The translations under genes and the position numbers were made by a program. This document shows positions 6,695 through 6,757 of a stretch of 6,757 bases of DNA, piece by piece. Position 1 is the first letter of the stretch; each line of letters begins with the position of its first letter. Origin of the DNA: Deltaproteobacteria bacterium (lineage in GTDB: Bacteria > Desulfobacterota > UBA8473). The stretch is from positions 1 to 6,757 of the forward strand of contig JAUXFK010000161.1 of assembly GCA_030623035.1 (NCBI GenBank), written 5' to 3'. The notes below the pieces were generated by a model. The model saw nothing but the letters and a program-made list of their open reading frames with translations, did no database searches and was not told where the DNA came from.

Positions 6695-6757
6695 TCCCCG
6701 GTAGCTCAATCGGCAGAGCGGGTGGCTGTTAACCACTAGGTCGCAGGTTCGAGTCCT
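6695..6757 (+). tRNA. tRNA-Asn (anticodon GTT), truncated by the window edge
   Basis: The acceptor 5' strand is TCCCCGG (6695-6701), then TA, a D stem GCTC/GAGC (6704-6707 with 6716-6719), and an anticodon stem GGTGG/CCACT (6721-6725 with 6733-6737, with a G-T outer pair). The loop CTGTTAA places the anticodon GTT at 6728-6730, which reads AAC/AAT for asparagine. The T stem begins GCAGG (6743-6747), with the loop TTCGAGT and three bases of the closing strand. About ten further bases (end of the T stem, the acceptor 3' strand and the discriminator base) lie beyond the window, as does any encoded CCA. Nothing suggests a pseudogene. Confidence 0.95.

Overview
This is a compact, AT-leaning bacterial core-genome segment with four genes in a row on the + strand: dnaX (clamp-loader tau/gamma subunit), ybaB/ebfC (nucleoid-associated protein), recR (recombination mediator) and a single-chain pyruvate:ferredoxin oxidoreductase (nifJ/por). 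A tRNA-Asn gene follows and is cut off by the right edge. All four proteins look intact, with the expected motifs and lengths. I see no mobile element, CRISPR array, toxin-antitoxin pair or defence gene.

Layout. Positions 1-324 hold no gene but contain several short inverted repeats and a candidate promoter. The genes lie at 325-2025, 2096-2410, 2443-3042 and 3080-6598, with gaps of 70, 32 and 37 bases. Each gene has a ribosome binding site and I see no convincing terminator between them, so they could be one transcript. After nifJ come about 95 A-rich bases with a perfect TTGACA element that probably drives the tRNA-Asn gene starting at 6695.

Organism. dnaX-ybaB-recR is an old and widespread cluster. 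A PFOR directly after recR is, from memory, the arrangement in Geobacter and some other Desulfobacterota (former Deltaproteobacteria). With an oxygen-sensitive PFOR and frequent AGG/AGA/ATA codons, this suggests an anaerobe of moderate to low GC, perhaps a deltaproteobacterial or related lineage. I cannot name a taxon.

Function. DnaX, YbaB and RecR serve replication and recombinational repair. PFOR splits pyruvate to acetyl-CoA, CO2 and reduced ferredoxin, or runs in reverse for carbon fixation, and has no evident mechanistic link to them. I found no clear undescribed system. The least explained parts are the hairpin-rich region before dnaX and an A6 run in dnaX where a slip in either direction would give a gamma-like short product.
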